Shown piece after piece: positions 26,371 to 34,402 of a stretch of DNA of 34,402 nucleotides (positions within the stretch are counted from its first letter, which is position 1; each line of letters opens with the position of its first letter). Where the stretch lies: IMG/VR virus record IMGVR_UViG_3300034257_000010, positions 1-34,402 of that record, one strand, 5' to 3'. The translations under genes were made by a program, and so were the position numbers. The notes beneath the pieces are model-generated. The model was not told the origin of the DNA. It saw nothing but the letters and a program-made list of their open reading frames with translations, and did not search any database. Origin of the DNA: a virus.

Positions 26371-28298
26371 AGTTTTAGAATAATACTTAGCACCTGAATC
26401 TTTATTGCTACCTTAAATACTTTATTGACTATTGCTCTTTCCTCTACTGTTAAAATTAAATCCCAGCCGGCATGCCCGAATTCATGTACAAAAACTCTGC
26501 TAGCTTGTGCTTGGGTACTTTTTTCAGCCAGACCTTTTTGCATCTTGAATTCTTTAGTTATAGCATTGTACTGCCCAAGGGTTTCTCTATATCTACTATT
26601 TGCACCAAACCGTCCGCTGTCAGAAAATTTTATTGTCTCGAGTACTCTATCATTAACGCCTTCGAATAAAGTCCTGATAATAGTAGCTTCTTCCGAAAAA
26701 ATCGTGCCATTTTTGAGCATTACATCCACATACTCGCTTAATTTTCGATAACCCGGGCGGGTAGCTCGATACTGGGCATCGAGTTCGCCGATAGATTTAG
26801 TAGTATCAACAACTTCATTGTTTATGGTTAAATCACTCTGTTTAATAGCCGTATCCCTAGTTTTAATAATTTTTTCTTCGAATTTAACTATATCGGAATA
26901 CTTATTATCTATAATATTATTACCAAGAGATTTGTCGTTTGCTTTAGTTTGCTCTTCTACCCAAAAACTAATAACATCTCTCGCTTCCTGGATAGATTTT
27001 TCTGCTCTATTTATAATTTGCTTCTGAGCATTGGTTAAAACTATACCTTCTTGCTCATATCTTTTAACAGCAGGTATTTGTATAGGCTCTGCTGGTGTCG
27101 ACACATCCTGTATATTTAATCCCACCGGAGTATTCCTAGTGGCATCGACAATCCCTAAGTTTTTGCTGGAAGATTCTGCTAAAGCTTGACCGACTTGTGG
27201 TGCTTCCTTATTTATAACATGAGCTCCAGCTCCAATTCCAGCTCCAGTTAAACCTCCGACTCCGGCAGTCATAAGAATTTGCCCGCTGGTAAAATATTCT
27301 TTTCCAGCTTGAATAGCCGCTTGCCTTTCAGCATCGGTTTTAGCTTCACGATAATCATTACCCATTTTTAATAAGTCCTGAGAAACTTCAGTACCGCCTT
27401 CAACTGAGAATTCTTTTGTTAAAGTTGACAACAAAGCTTTAGATGGTGTTTTAAATAGTGATTCAATGGTTTTCCCTAATACACTGTCGAGAGCAACATC
27501 AATTCCAATATTAGTGGTGCTAGTAACCGAGCCCTTATTTTCTATCTGCTCACTAGCCGATAAAGCAGTCCAGTAAGCTACCGAAGCAGGTTTGCCGGCG
27601 TATGGTATAAAGTTTAAGCCAACACCAATTAAAGTTTGCGGACCGCTGTTGGACAATTGATATAAAAACTGGTTCATCTTTGAAGGGTCTCCGGCTTGGG
27701 CAGCTTTATTTGCTTTGTAAGCTTCAGTGAATGTTTTCGGTCCGATTGACTGAACAGTAGAAACTATCCCGGTGCCCGAAGTTCTTTTAGCCATTTCTGC
27801 TATTACCGGCGTAACCGCAGGATGATTCAATAACTCTTTGAATTTTTTAGATAATGGAGATTCATAATTAGGGTCTAGCATAGCTGCCGTAGAGGGATTA
27901 CTTTTTAAAGCTTCCAGTTTTATCTGGTCAGACTTTAATTTCTCCCTAGCAAGTTCTGCTTCCATTGGAGTAATCCGCTTTTCAGGAGTTCCATTCAAAC
28001 CAAAATAATCTTCTGCCGCTTTGGGTAGAAGAACTTTAGCCGCCTTGGTCCATAGGCTATCTTCCTTTGGAGCTGCCGGTTTGGCTTGCGATAGAGTAGA
28101 AGTCGGTAAACCAAAAGTATCTTTAGCCGATACAATCCTCGGACCGGGAGCTAATGGAGCTGGAGTAGTTGCAACCGGTGTAGTATATGAAGAAAATTGC
28201 AGTGGAGCAGCTTGAACAGGTTGAATATCAACCGTAGTGGTAGAATCAACCGGAGTGTACCTGTTCGATGTTTTTACTTGGTTATATCTATTAGACAT
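26367..28298 (-). CDS. Internal virion-type protein with metallopeptidase motif, N-terminal part, 643 aa
   Basis: Residues 1-100 are Pro/Thr/Ala rich, likely a flexible arm. Residues about 200-370 contain Gly/Ala-rich helical segments, possibly membrane-active, which fits an ejection protein. Near the end, HEFGH (605-609) is the HExxH zinc-protease motif, followed by GWDLILTVEERAIV. The last 12 residues (IKIQVLSIILKL) look like out-of-frame read-through. The start codon is GGAAAATAAATG at 28298. The usual continuation of such proteases is found in the next gene in the -1 frame, so this looks like one gene split by a frameshift or programmed slip. Confidence 0.7.
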   Translation of the reverse strand: MSNRYNQVKTSNRYTPVDSTTTVDIQPVQAAPLQFSSYTTPVATTPAPLAPGPRIVSAKDTFGLPTSTLSQAKPAAPKEDSLWTKAAKVLLPKAAEDYFGLNGTPEKRITPMEAELAREKLKSDQIKLEALKSNPSTAAMLDPNYESPLSKKFKELLNHPAVTPVIAEMAKRTSGTGIVSTVQSIGPKTFTEAYKANKAAQAGDPSKMNQFLYQLSNSGPQTLIGVGLNFIPYAGKPASVAYWTALSASEQIENKGSVTSTTNIGIDVALDSVLGKTIESLFKTPSKALLSTLTKEFSVEGGTEVSQDLLKMGNDYREAKTDAERQAAIQAGKEYFTSGQILMTAGVGGLTGAGIGAGAHVINKEAPQVGQALAESSSKNLGIVDATRNTPVGLNIQDVSTPAEPIQIPAVKRYEQEGIVLTNAQKQIINRAEKSIQEARDVISFWVEEQTKANDKSLGNNIIDNKYSDIVKFEEKIIKTRDTAIKQSDLTINNEVVDTTKSIGELDAQYRATRPGYRKLSEYVDVMLKNGTIFSEEATIIRTLFEGVNDRVLETIKFSDSGRFGANSRYRETLGQYNAITKEFKMQKGLAEKSTQAQASRVFVHEFGHAGWDLILTVEERAIVNKVFKVAIKIQVLSIILKL

Positions 28299-29408
28299 TT
28301 ATTTTCCAGTTATAGCACCCCAAATCTTTGAGAAATAACCTTCCTTTTTTGCAGGTTCAGCAGGTATCTGTTCTATAAAATAATGTTTAACTGAAGCCGG
28401 GAGTGTACTACCGGTTATATCCGCACTTAATTGGTCGGCGGACAAATCACCGGCAAGCACGCTAGCAAAGTCTTCTGCAAAGTTTTGATATATGGGCACT
28501 TTTATATCTTCATCATTCATAGCCATCGGGGTATTGATGTAGAAATTCTTAATATCATCATCAAGAGAATCGAAGGCGGTAATACTTAGCCCGGCATTGC
28601 TGGCTCCGTCGTTCATTTGTGATTGAGTAAACAATTTTTTGGCTGCACCGTCACCATCACTCTTTGTACCAGTCGTCGCCTTCCATTGTCTAATAGCTTC
28701 ATTGGTAGCGAAAACTCTTTCCTCTTTAGCCGCAGCCATATCAGCCTTAGCTTTATCTTCGTCTTGTTTTGTTTTCAGTCTAGCGAAGACATCATTTAGA
28801 GTCGGGTCATAGACACCGGCATAAGCTTTTTCAATCGCCCTCAATTCTGACGGGCTGTAAGCAATACCGGATTGATTACCAACACCATACGGGTCGGTAG
28901 TACCGGTAGCAATATCATTCCTAGAGTTGTTCAAATTAGTAGCTCTCTTCTGCAACTCAGCCGCTGATTCATTTGGATTGGTCATAGCATCGCCGGCATA
29001 GTTGGTGATTTCTCCGTTGCCCTTAGGAACTTTATTACCCAAGTAGATAGCATATTCTTCCGGAGTCATAACTTTACCGGTCTTTGGGTCTCGGTATTTA
29101 TCATAAAAGCTACTTGTTGAAGTCGCCGCAGTTGCCGGATTAACCGGAGCTACTGGAGCAGCTGGGGCTGGAGTTGAGGCACCGGAAGCACCGGTAAAAA
29201 TAGGAGCCGGTGTTATTTTTGCTCCTCCAGCCGGATTAAAAGTCCCACCACCATTTGGCAGTGTTTCCGTCTGCGGTAGTATCATAGACGGTGTTGAATT
29301 AGCTGTGCCCATACCGCTGTAAATGTTCATCAGTTGATTGGGATTAATGTTGTTTAGTGTAGCCCCAGGAATAGGAGCATACGGATTAGCTAAAAATGGA
29401 TTTGCCAT
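28299..29408 (-). CDS. Probable internal virion or ejection protein, 369 aa
   Basis: Not recognised by a diagnostic motif. The first 110 residues are Pro/Gly/Asn/Thr rich and low complexity, including repeats of AP. Residues 115-260 are helical and charged (KAKADMAAAKEER), then a mixed region ends EGYFSKIWGAITGK. It begins with the AAATATATG leader and touches the next gene end to end. Together with neighbours on both sides it makes a block of proteins with flexible starts and helical bodies, typical of podovirus internal proteins. Confidence 0.55.
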   Translation of the reverse strand: MANPFLANPYAPIPGATLNNINPNQLMNIYSGMGTANSTPSMILPQTETLPNGGGTFNPAGGAKITPAPIFTGASGASTPAPAAPVAPVNPATAATSTSSFYDKYRDPKTGKVMTPEEYAIYLGNKVPKGNGEITNYAGDAMTNPNESAAELQKRATNLNNSRNDIATGTTDPYGVGNQSGIAYSPSELRAIEKAYAGVYDPTLNDVFARLKTKQDEDKAKADMAAAKEERVFATNEAIRQWKATTGTKSDGDGAAKKLFTQSQMNDGASNAGLSITAFDSLDDDIKNFYINTPMAMNDEDIKVPIYQNFAEDFASVLAGDLSADQLSADITGSTLPASVKHYFIEQIPAEPAKKEGYFSKIWGAITGK

Positions 29409-29412
29409 ATAT

Positions 29413-30477
29413 TTAATATTGATTATTAGAACCGGTAGCTACGAGCTTATTACCTTTGTTCCAAAGGTATCCCGCCGCTCTAGTATTGGCGTTAGTTGCT
29501 CTTTCAGTATTAGCTGTACCCTGATAATTATAAGTGCTCGGGTTATAAACACTGGATAACGGGTTAGAACTAACTCCGCCTTGAGCCGTACTAGGATTAT
29601 AAGTGTTACTGCCTAAGTTATAATATTGGTTCAACCCGGAAGCAGCATTATTGCCATATTTATACTGAAAACCCCTGGCAGTATTACCGATATCGTTTGT
29701 AAAGTTCCTCTGGTTAGTAGACTGGTCTCTGTTATAAGCATCTGCCATACTTTTTTCTTTTTGCACCCGGCTGCCGGAAAATAAGACACCGTTATTTGCA
29801 GCTGTCTGGTCAGCGGTTGTTTTGTCAGATTTAAAATTTTCACCAGACTGGATTAAATAGTCCTGGTAGTTAGCTTGCTTCTGGGCTAAAGCAGCTTCAG
29901 CGTCAGCCTTATCCTTAGACTGCATTGCCTCGTAATATAATCGATTATCTTCCATTCCTTGAGCTAAGGCAGCTTGCTGGTCTTCCACGCTAAATGGCTT
30001 ACCTTCCCAATCCATTAAACCACTGATATTCCCTGTGGACAAACCGTTGATAATTTCATCCAGAGAACTGCCACCCTTGGCAAGTGTAGCAATAGCAGGG
30101 TTATTAGCGGCTGCTTCCTTGTATTTGTTATCAACAGATTCTTGCGTTTCTACTGGAGCAATAGTCGTAGCGACTTTAGGAATACCCATTAAAGTTTTAC
30201 CATCCGCAGACCTGCCAGTGACATTATAATCTTTGATAACTGAAGGATTAGGGATGGCAACAGGAGTTTGATTAGCCACCGAATTTTTTTGTTTTTGATA
30301 TTCGTTCCAAACTAATCCTTTTGTAATAGGCGAATTTTTGGCGAGTAAAGACTCAACCTCAGTTGGAACTTTGGTAGTTAAATAGTCAATAGTTGCCATA
30401 TCACTATCTAAAGGTTGTCTGCCATAATAGCGAACAAAATTTGCTATTACATCAGATTTGTTTGTTTTGATTGCCAT
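29413..30477 (-). CDS. Probable internal virion protein, 354 aa
   Basis: Residues 130-240 are a long charged helix (many Ala, Gln, Lys, Asp), likely coiled coil; residues 225-285 contain NGVLFSGSRVQKEKS and a Gly/Asn/Tyr-rich stretch. The N-terminal 70 residues are a compact helical domain. There is no enzyme motif or membrane helix. The leader is AAAAAATATGG. It follows the receptor-binding-type gene and precedes the 369-aa protein, so it is probably a structural or ejected protein. The exact role is unknown. Confidence 0.55.
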   Translation of the reverse strand: MAIKTNKSDVIANFVRYYGRQPLDSDMATIDYLTTKVPTEVESLLAKNSPITKGLVWNEYQKQKNSVANQTPVAIPNPSVIKDYNVTGRSADGKTLMGIPKVATTIAPVETQESVDNKYKEAAANNPAIATLAKGGSSLDEIINGLSTGNISGLMDWEGKPFSVEDQQAALAQGMEDNRLYYEAMQSKDKADAEAALAQKQANYQDYLIQSGENFKSDKTTADQTAANNGVLFSGSRVQKEKSMADAYNRDQSTNQRNFTNDIGNTARGFQYKYGNNAASGLNQYYNLGSNTYNPSTAQGGVSSNPLSSVYNPSTYNYQGTANTERATNANTRAAGYLWNKGNKLVATGSNNQY

Positions 30478-30494
30478 ATTTTTTAAAATAATTA

Positions 30495-31790
30495 TTAATC
30501 ATTAGCTTGCCAAAAATCCCACCAACTTACAAGTAAGGTCCTTGTTTCATCATTTTTATCTCTCACATTTATATAAAGTGCGTTAGTGCCAGGACCTGTT
30601 GGAGTGCCATCACCGTCGCTAGTAAATACTAAAGCATCGTTTATATAAAAAGACACAAGCCCAGTAGCAACATTTAAAGCAGCTTCCAATACAACTACCT
30701 CTCCAGCACTGAAAGTAGTTAATGCTTCTTGATAATTGTTTGTTCCGTTAGCTACGGTCGAATAAATATCATTTCCATGAATGTAAAAACCATAATGGTC
30801 GGTGATATTACTAACACTATTAGCTTTGCCAACAACTATATATATTTCTTGGTCACTATTACTGGGAATTTGAACTTCACATTTGAACTTACTATCTTGG
30901 TCCCAACTCTGAACGTTACCTATATTTTTTTTAATTTCGCTATCTTCATCTGTTACTAAACCGGTAGTAATAAAAAGACCATATACCGAAGCTACAATAG
31001 TTCCCGTTCCATCCATAGTTTTAGAGTAGCCGTCAACAGACTCAAAAACTGTAAACCAATGAAAATCATCACGAGCTAGGCTGGAAACTTTAGCATGACC
31101 AGACATATCTACGCTGAATGGAGCTAAGTCAAAATCCGCATTTCCTAAATATATTCCATTAGCATCTGCTTTAAAAATATTATCCCCAGAGCCGACGGAT
31201 ATATTCACATTAGCTAAAAGTGTACCGGCAACAATTTTCGAAGCATCAATAGTATTTGCGAGGATATTATCGCCCGTAATTTGATTACCTTGGATTGTAT
31301 TAAATGAAGCATTTACTGCCCCGTTTTCAGCTATAGCAATTAAAACCTTCCCTGCTCCAACAGCATCTCCCGAAACTGTTGTATATTGGTATGTAGTTGG
31401 TGACACAAGCAAATCTAAATAAATATATGTCTTCTGGGTCATTGCTCCCGTGTTTCCTGCCGCAATAGTATATGATGTACCATCAGCTGAGTTAAAAGTA
31501 CCTCCTAACCAATTTACTTGATTAGTACCTGTTACCGAAAAGACGGAAGATTGTGTCCAGCCCCAATTAGAAACATCAAGAACTGTTACCGGATAAGTCC
31601 CCGGGGTTAGTTGTCCACCGTTAATGGTAACATTGCTGGTATTAATATCCTGAGCCGCACCGCCGGAAGCTATTGGTGTTGGGTCAGCTTCAGTCGAGTC
31701 AGCGGAAACAAAAGCCGAATCCTTGGTTTCGAGGTTCTGTTCATTGTCACGGTATAAATATCTGTCTAAAAATAGTTCGCTTAGTGTCAT
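30495..31790 (-). CDS. Probable tail fibre or receptor-binding protein, 431 aa
   Basis: The ATG at 31790 (ATTAATATG) is preferred over one at 31805, which would overlap the upstream gene. Residues 1-50 are an acidic linker. Residues about 50-200 are Ser/Thr/Gly rich beta repeats. A segment with NGIYLGNADFDLAPFSVD near residue 210 resembles repeated motifs in tail-fibre chaperone or tip proteins. The C-terminal 170 residues are beta rich (FYINDALVFTSDG) like a concanavalin-type carbohydrate-binding domain. It likely makes contact with the host surface. Confidence 0.65.
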   Translation of the reverse strand: MTLSELFLDRYLYRDNEQNLETKDSAFVSADSTEADPTPIASGGAAQDINTSNVTINGGQLTPGTYPVTVLDVSNWGWTQSSVFSVTGTNQVNWLGGTFNSADGTSYTIAAGNTGAMTQKTYIYLDLLVSPTTYQYTTVSGDAVGAGKVLIAIAENGAVNASFNTIQGNQITGDNILANTIDASKIVAGTLLANVNISVGSGDNIFKADANGIYLGNADFDLAPFSVDMSGHAKVSSLARDDFHWFTVFESVDGYSKTMDGTGTIVASVYGLFITTGLVTDEDSEIKKNIGNVQSWDQDSKFKCEVQIPSNSDQEIYIVVGKANSVSNITDHYGFYIHGNDIYSTVANGTNNYQEALTTFSAGEVVVLEAALNVATGLVSFYINDALVFTSDGDGTPTGPGTNALYINVRDKNDETRTLLVSWWDFWQAND

Positions 31791-31791
31791 A

Positions 31792-33243
31792 TTAATTTTT
31801 ATCAAAACCTTGGTCGCTTAATTTTAGTATTTCAATTCCATTAAAAACTATCGGAGTACCGGTTGAGTTTCCCCTAATTCTAAATTTAATTTGGCTAAAA
31901 TCATTAATTAGAGTATTGGGAAATAAACTTACATAGTTTTCTTCAAGAGTGCCAATATCATCCCACTCATTCGGCTGGCTCTTTTCTATTTGATATTGGA
32001 GCAAAACCCCTCCGCCATTTTCAGCCATTACAGATACCCCATCTATTTTTTTAGAATGAGAATACATATCCATGAACGAACGCCACCGGTCAATCATTTC
32101 AAAATAAATCTTCCCGCCGAAATCAGTATTCCCAGAATCAAGTTTGCCGACTAAACCGGTTGAAGTCCCGGCAACCTGTTCGATGGTTGTCCCGTTATCA
32201 TAACGAATTAAAGCGGTGATGGCGGTAGTCCCAAAATCATAGATAGTCCAAACTTGAGTGGAAATAGAATATCTCATTTGGCAATTAGCGTAAGCAACTC
32301 CTTCAACTGTTACCGCACCAATTGACCACTTAATAGCATCAAAGCCATCGTAAACTCCAACTATATTTCCATAAGAAGTTCTCGGTATCGCTTTAACGAA
32401 ATCTATCACTCTTCTGGATATTTCAGTTGGTTGACTGTCATAAGTAAATTTATAAAAGCCTGAAGAGTGATGAAAATAAATTCCGTCCTTTCCCTGGACA
32501 ATTGATTCTTGGGAAAATGTTCCAACATTGTAGGCGGGATAGGGGTCGACATTAGTCGTACTATAGATACGATAAATATGATTCTGTTTAAAAAGTAGAA
32601 GTGCTTTGGGCACTCTAAACAACCCGGTAATCGATTCTCCATCTTGCGGTGAGAACTTGGTTATAAAATTAGTTGTCAAAGTAAAGGTTAATGGAGAAAC
32701 ATAGGTAGTCCCATCAACCGATTGAACAATATCCGTATAATAAACGATATCTTTAGCCGCATCAGCAATCCAGACCCTGCCACCGTAGCCGGCTTCGATA
32801 AAATCAGCCTTAGGGAATGTCGCCGGAACGTCAGTTGTATCAAAAGTTCCTCCATTAGAAGTTTTCGGAACATCGCCGGCGTTGCCATTAACCATCCAGA
32901 TTCTATTTAAAAACTGTCCAAATCTAGCCTTAGTCGTAACAGTCGCAGTTCTAACTGATGCCCAATTGCCAGTCGATGAATTTAAGGCTCGTATATCCGT
33001 TCCAACTTGAGCAAAAAGATATTTGGTAGAGCTAGCTTGAGAATTTAAAGTTCCAAAAGAAGTTATACTCCCAGCTAAGGTGGTAGCATAAGTGGCAACC
33101 CCGGGGCGAGTGGTGATTGAACCTATTCTATCAAAGTTCATATTGATTGCCAGTTGAACAGAATTCTCCGGGCAAACAGTATCACTCAATTGAGCCGAGC
33201 GAATGACTCCTTCAGTTGGATATGGTATACGAATATCTTCCAT
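31792..33243 (-). CDS. Tail or head-completion protein, P22 gp10-like beta-propeller candidate, 483 aa
   Basis: Residues 1-60 contain CPENSVQLAINMNFDRIGSITTRPG, a start pattern seen in phage stabilisation or tail-hub proteins. The rest is made of repeated beta blades with Trp and Gly (for example WASVRT, RIWMVNG, KWSIGAV, VWTIYD), fitting a propeller. No enzyme motif. It is followed by the receptor-binding gene, whose stop overlaps its own end region by a few bases. It would belong to the P22 gp10/T7 gp12 type of tail parts; the match is by pattern, not by a proven alignment. Confidence 0.55.
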   Translation of the reverse strand: MEDIRIPYPTEGVIRSAQLSDTVCPENSVQLAINMNFDRIGSITTRPGVATYATTLAGSITSFGTLNSQASSTKYLFAQVGTDIRALNSSTGNWASVRTATVTTKARFGQFLNRIWMVNGNAGDVPKTSNGGTFDTTDVPATFPKADFIEAGYGGRVWIADAAKDIVYYTDIVQSVDGTTYVSPLTFTLTTNFITKFSPQDGESITGLFRVPKALLLFKQNHIYRIYSTTNVDPYPAYNVGTFSQESIVQGKDGIYFHHSSGFYKFTYDSQPTEISRRVIDFVKAIPRTSYGNIVGVYDGFDAIKWSIGAVTVEGVAYANCQMRYSISTQVWTIYDFGTTAITALIRYDNGTTIEQVAGTSTGLVGKLDSGNTDFGGKIYFEMIDRWRSFMDMYSHSKKIDGVSVMAENGGGVLLQYQIEKSQPNEWDDIGTLEENYVSLFPNTLINDFSQIKFRIRGNSTGTPIVFNGIEILKLSDQGFDKN

Positions 33244-33267
33244 AATATTTTGTTAATTTTTTTATAC

Positions 33268-33295
33268 CCCCACTCATCCGCAAAAATAAGTGGGG
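33268..33295 (-). promoter_or_regulatory. Intergenic hairpin after the collagen-like gene
   Basis: CCCCACT (33268-33274) pairs with AGTGGGG (33289-33295), 7 bp over a 14-base AT-rich loop, in the 62-base gap between the collagen-like and the propeller-like genes. There is no U-run on either strand downstream, so it is probably an mRNA-processing or stability element, not a strong terminator. Confidence 0.4.
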
Positions 33296-33305
33296 AGTAA
33301 AAAAA

Positions 33306-33926
33306 CTAAACCGTGATGTTTGAGACTAAACCATCTTGGATAGTAATTGTTTGGACAGGACCGGTAGGACCGGCGTTGTAACCATTGCCAGGACCAGTCG
33401 CTCCGGTATACCCCGTTGCACCAATAGCACCAGTATAGCCAGTGTAACCTGTGAACCCAGTATAACCGGTATAACCAGTGGCACCAGCAGGACCGGTGTA
33501 ACCAGTATAACCAGTTGCACCAGTGGCTCCGGCGGGACCGGTAAAGCCGGTTGCACCAGTGGAAGAAGCAGCTCCATTAGGACCAGTATAACCAGTATAG
33601 CCAGTCGGACCGGTAAATCCTGTTGCTCCAGTAGCTGTAGCTGAACCAGCAGGACCAGTATAGCCAGTATAACCAGTAGGACCGGTAACGTCAGAATCAG
33701 CACCAGTATAACCAGTGTAACCGGTTGCACCGGTAAAACCAGTGTAACCAGTCGCTCCGGCAGCTCCGGAACCGATTGACGACCAGGACGGACTAGCGAC
33801 CGTACCTGTCATCTGATAAACAGCTGAACCGTCTAAATCTTGAAGTATACACTCTAAAGCGAAAATATTAGCGTAAGTCGCACCAGTATATGGAGACCCG
33901 CCGGTAATTGTACCGAAGGTAACCAA
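33306..33926 (-). CDS. Collagen-like fibre protein, 206 aa from TTG (possibly 248 aa)
   Basis: Residues about 60-180 consist of Gly-x-Thr and Gly-Tyr-Thr triplets ([17 protein letters not shown]), a collagen-like triple-helix pattern found in phage tail fibres and appendages. The ends are non-collagenous; the C-terminus ([15 protein letters not shown]) may trimerise. The TTG at 33926 is the only conventional in-frame start. The frame stays open upstream without any ATG, and just after the HNH stop an ATT at 34050-34052 begins [14 protein letters not shown], a natural protein start, so the true gene may be 33306-34052. The repeats may be variable in length. Confidence 0.75.
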   Translation of the reverse strand: MVTFGTITGGSPYTGATYANIFALECILQDLDGSAVYQMTGTVASPSWSSIGSGAAGATGYTGFTGATGYTGYTGADSDVTGPTGYTGYTGPAGSATATGATGFTGPTGYTGYTGPNGAASSTGATGFTGPAGATGATGYTGYTGPAGATGYTGYTGFTGYTGYTGAIGATGYTGATGPGNGYNAGPTGPVQTITIQDGLVSNITV

Positions 33927-34053
33927 TTGGTATGAACTTTCGTTACTTGGTTGTTCCTGTTGTTGAATATCAACTAAAGGAATCAGTGGATTTGTAAAAG
34001 CGATATGTTTTGGTTGCAGTATTACGTTAATGAATTTAACTTCTACTGCAATA

Positions 34054-34402
34054 TTAATTATTATTGACTTGGTAGCGGAGTCTGGTCGATAAAGTTTTAT
34101 TAATAGACCACCCTAATTTATAATATCTTACAGCTAAAGTTCTTCTATTAATTTTTAACTTTCTTGCCCACTCTGCTAAAGTTTTACTTTTGAATAGCTT
34201 TGTATTACTCTTATTACTCTGATTTTCACTGCGAGTAACCCATCTACAATTTCCCTCATGATATCCCTTATCGTTATTTATCCGGTCTAATTCCGTATCT
34301 TTACCGAACATATTTGTATGGAGTAAATAAGAATCCCACAAATCAATAACAAAATTATCGAAATCCCTCCACCTCTCGCAAACCGTAATGTTTCTATCTA
34401 AA
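34054..34402 (-). CDS. HNH homing-type endonuclease, N-terminus outside window
   Basis: The frame is open to the right edge, where it begins [14 protein letters not shown], so the N-terminus is cut. The visible part has ITVCERW, then [17 protein letters not shown], a classic HNH pattern (D/R/N and G-N-C-R-W), and then a small helix-turn-helix-like segment with [18 protein letters not shown], like a NUMOD1-type DNA-binding module. The stop at 34054-34056 is one base before an ATT that may start the collagen-like gene. The gene is probably mobile and inserted upstream of the fibre gene. Confidence 0.85.
   Translation of the reverse strand, partial: LDRNITVCERWRDFDNFVIDLWDSYLLHTNMFGKDTELDRINNDKGYHEGNCRWVTRSENQSNKSNTKLFKSKTLAEWARKLKINRRTLAVRYYKLGWSINKTLSTRLRYQVNNN

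Noticed and set aside
33336-33730. Plus-strand and alternative-frame reading frames over the collagen-like repeats
   Set aside because: Periodic repeats open several frames; only the Gly-x-Thr frame makes a sensible protein.
1-34402. Direct circular closure of this window
   Set aside because: Joining base 1 to 34402 would fuse the capsid gene in frame to the HNH gene after only 113 residues, which is implausible, so sequence is missing between the ends.
1-34402. An alternative genetic code (TGA as Gly or Trp)
   Set aside because: Tryptophans are coded by TGG, and genes such as 22677-23036 end in TGA, so the standard bacterial code fits.

Overview
This window looks like most of one tailed bacteriophage (Caudoviricetes) genome or prophage-like contig. 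It carries a complete packaging and head start module (small and large terminase, portal, scaffold-like protein, the start of a major capsid protein), large internal-virion-type proteins, tail or receptor-binding proteins, and a replication and recombination module. The standard bacterial code fits: tryptophans come from TGG, and TGA ends genes, for example at 23034-23036. No integrase, endolysin, holin, tRNA gene or replicative DNA polymerase was found inside the window. The host cannot be named. Promoters are canonical TTGACA-N17-TATAAT type, which argues against Bacteroidota, and many starts have A/T-rich leaders (AAATATATG on the minus strand, AAAAATGTATG on the plus strand) with little Shine-Dalgarno signal. 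A short-tailed (podovirus-like) virion is an inference from the P22 gp10-like protein, the large internal proteins and the absence of a tape measure in view.

Layout. Positions 1-8326 (minus strand, read leftward) form the packaging and head operon: a 57-aa GLCxxHY protein, small terminase, a 71-aa protein, large terminase, an inserted HNH-AP2 endonuclease, portal, three small head-region proteins, scaffold-like protein, decoration-like protein and the N-terminus of a capsid protein cut by the window edge. Positions 8327-9448 are a non-coding divergent control region. It holds a near-leaderless late promoter, an array of GGGACATAC repeats in both orientations, a C-rich palindrome, a perfect (GAGCAT)12 hexamer array, a consensus DnaA box and the early promoter, so it is a candidate origin and switch. 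Positions 9449-24125 (plus strand) begin with about 25 very small genes (zinc ribbons, one-helix membrane peptides, acidic proteins) separated by a family of intercistronic hairpins. These are followed by an SSB-like protein, an AEP primase fused to an SF3 helicase, an SF2 helicase, endonuclease VII, a possible RecU-like resolvase, a ribbon-helix-helix protein, an HNH enzyme and a RecB/Cas4-like nuclease. A two-way terminator at 24109-24134 separates this block from positions 24136-34402 (minus strand), which encode large internal or ejection-type proteins, including a metallopeptidase reading frame split in two, then tail, receptor-binding and collagen-like proteins and a second HNH enzyme.

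How it fits together. Early transcription probably runs right from 9282 and is boosted by similar promoters at 13554 and 21205. It makes host-takeover and replication proteins that use the host polymerase. Late transcription runs left from 8361 into packaging and head genes, and if the genome is circular or permuted it continues around into the tail and internal-protein genes on the right side. The most unusual features are regulatory RNAs and DNA: a two-state folded RNA with a loop-loop match just upstream of the primase gene, two further structured intergenic elements, paired covarying leader hairpins in front of two head genes, and near-leaderless promoters.
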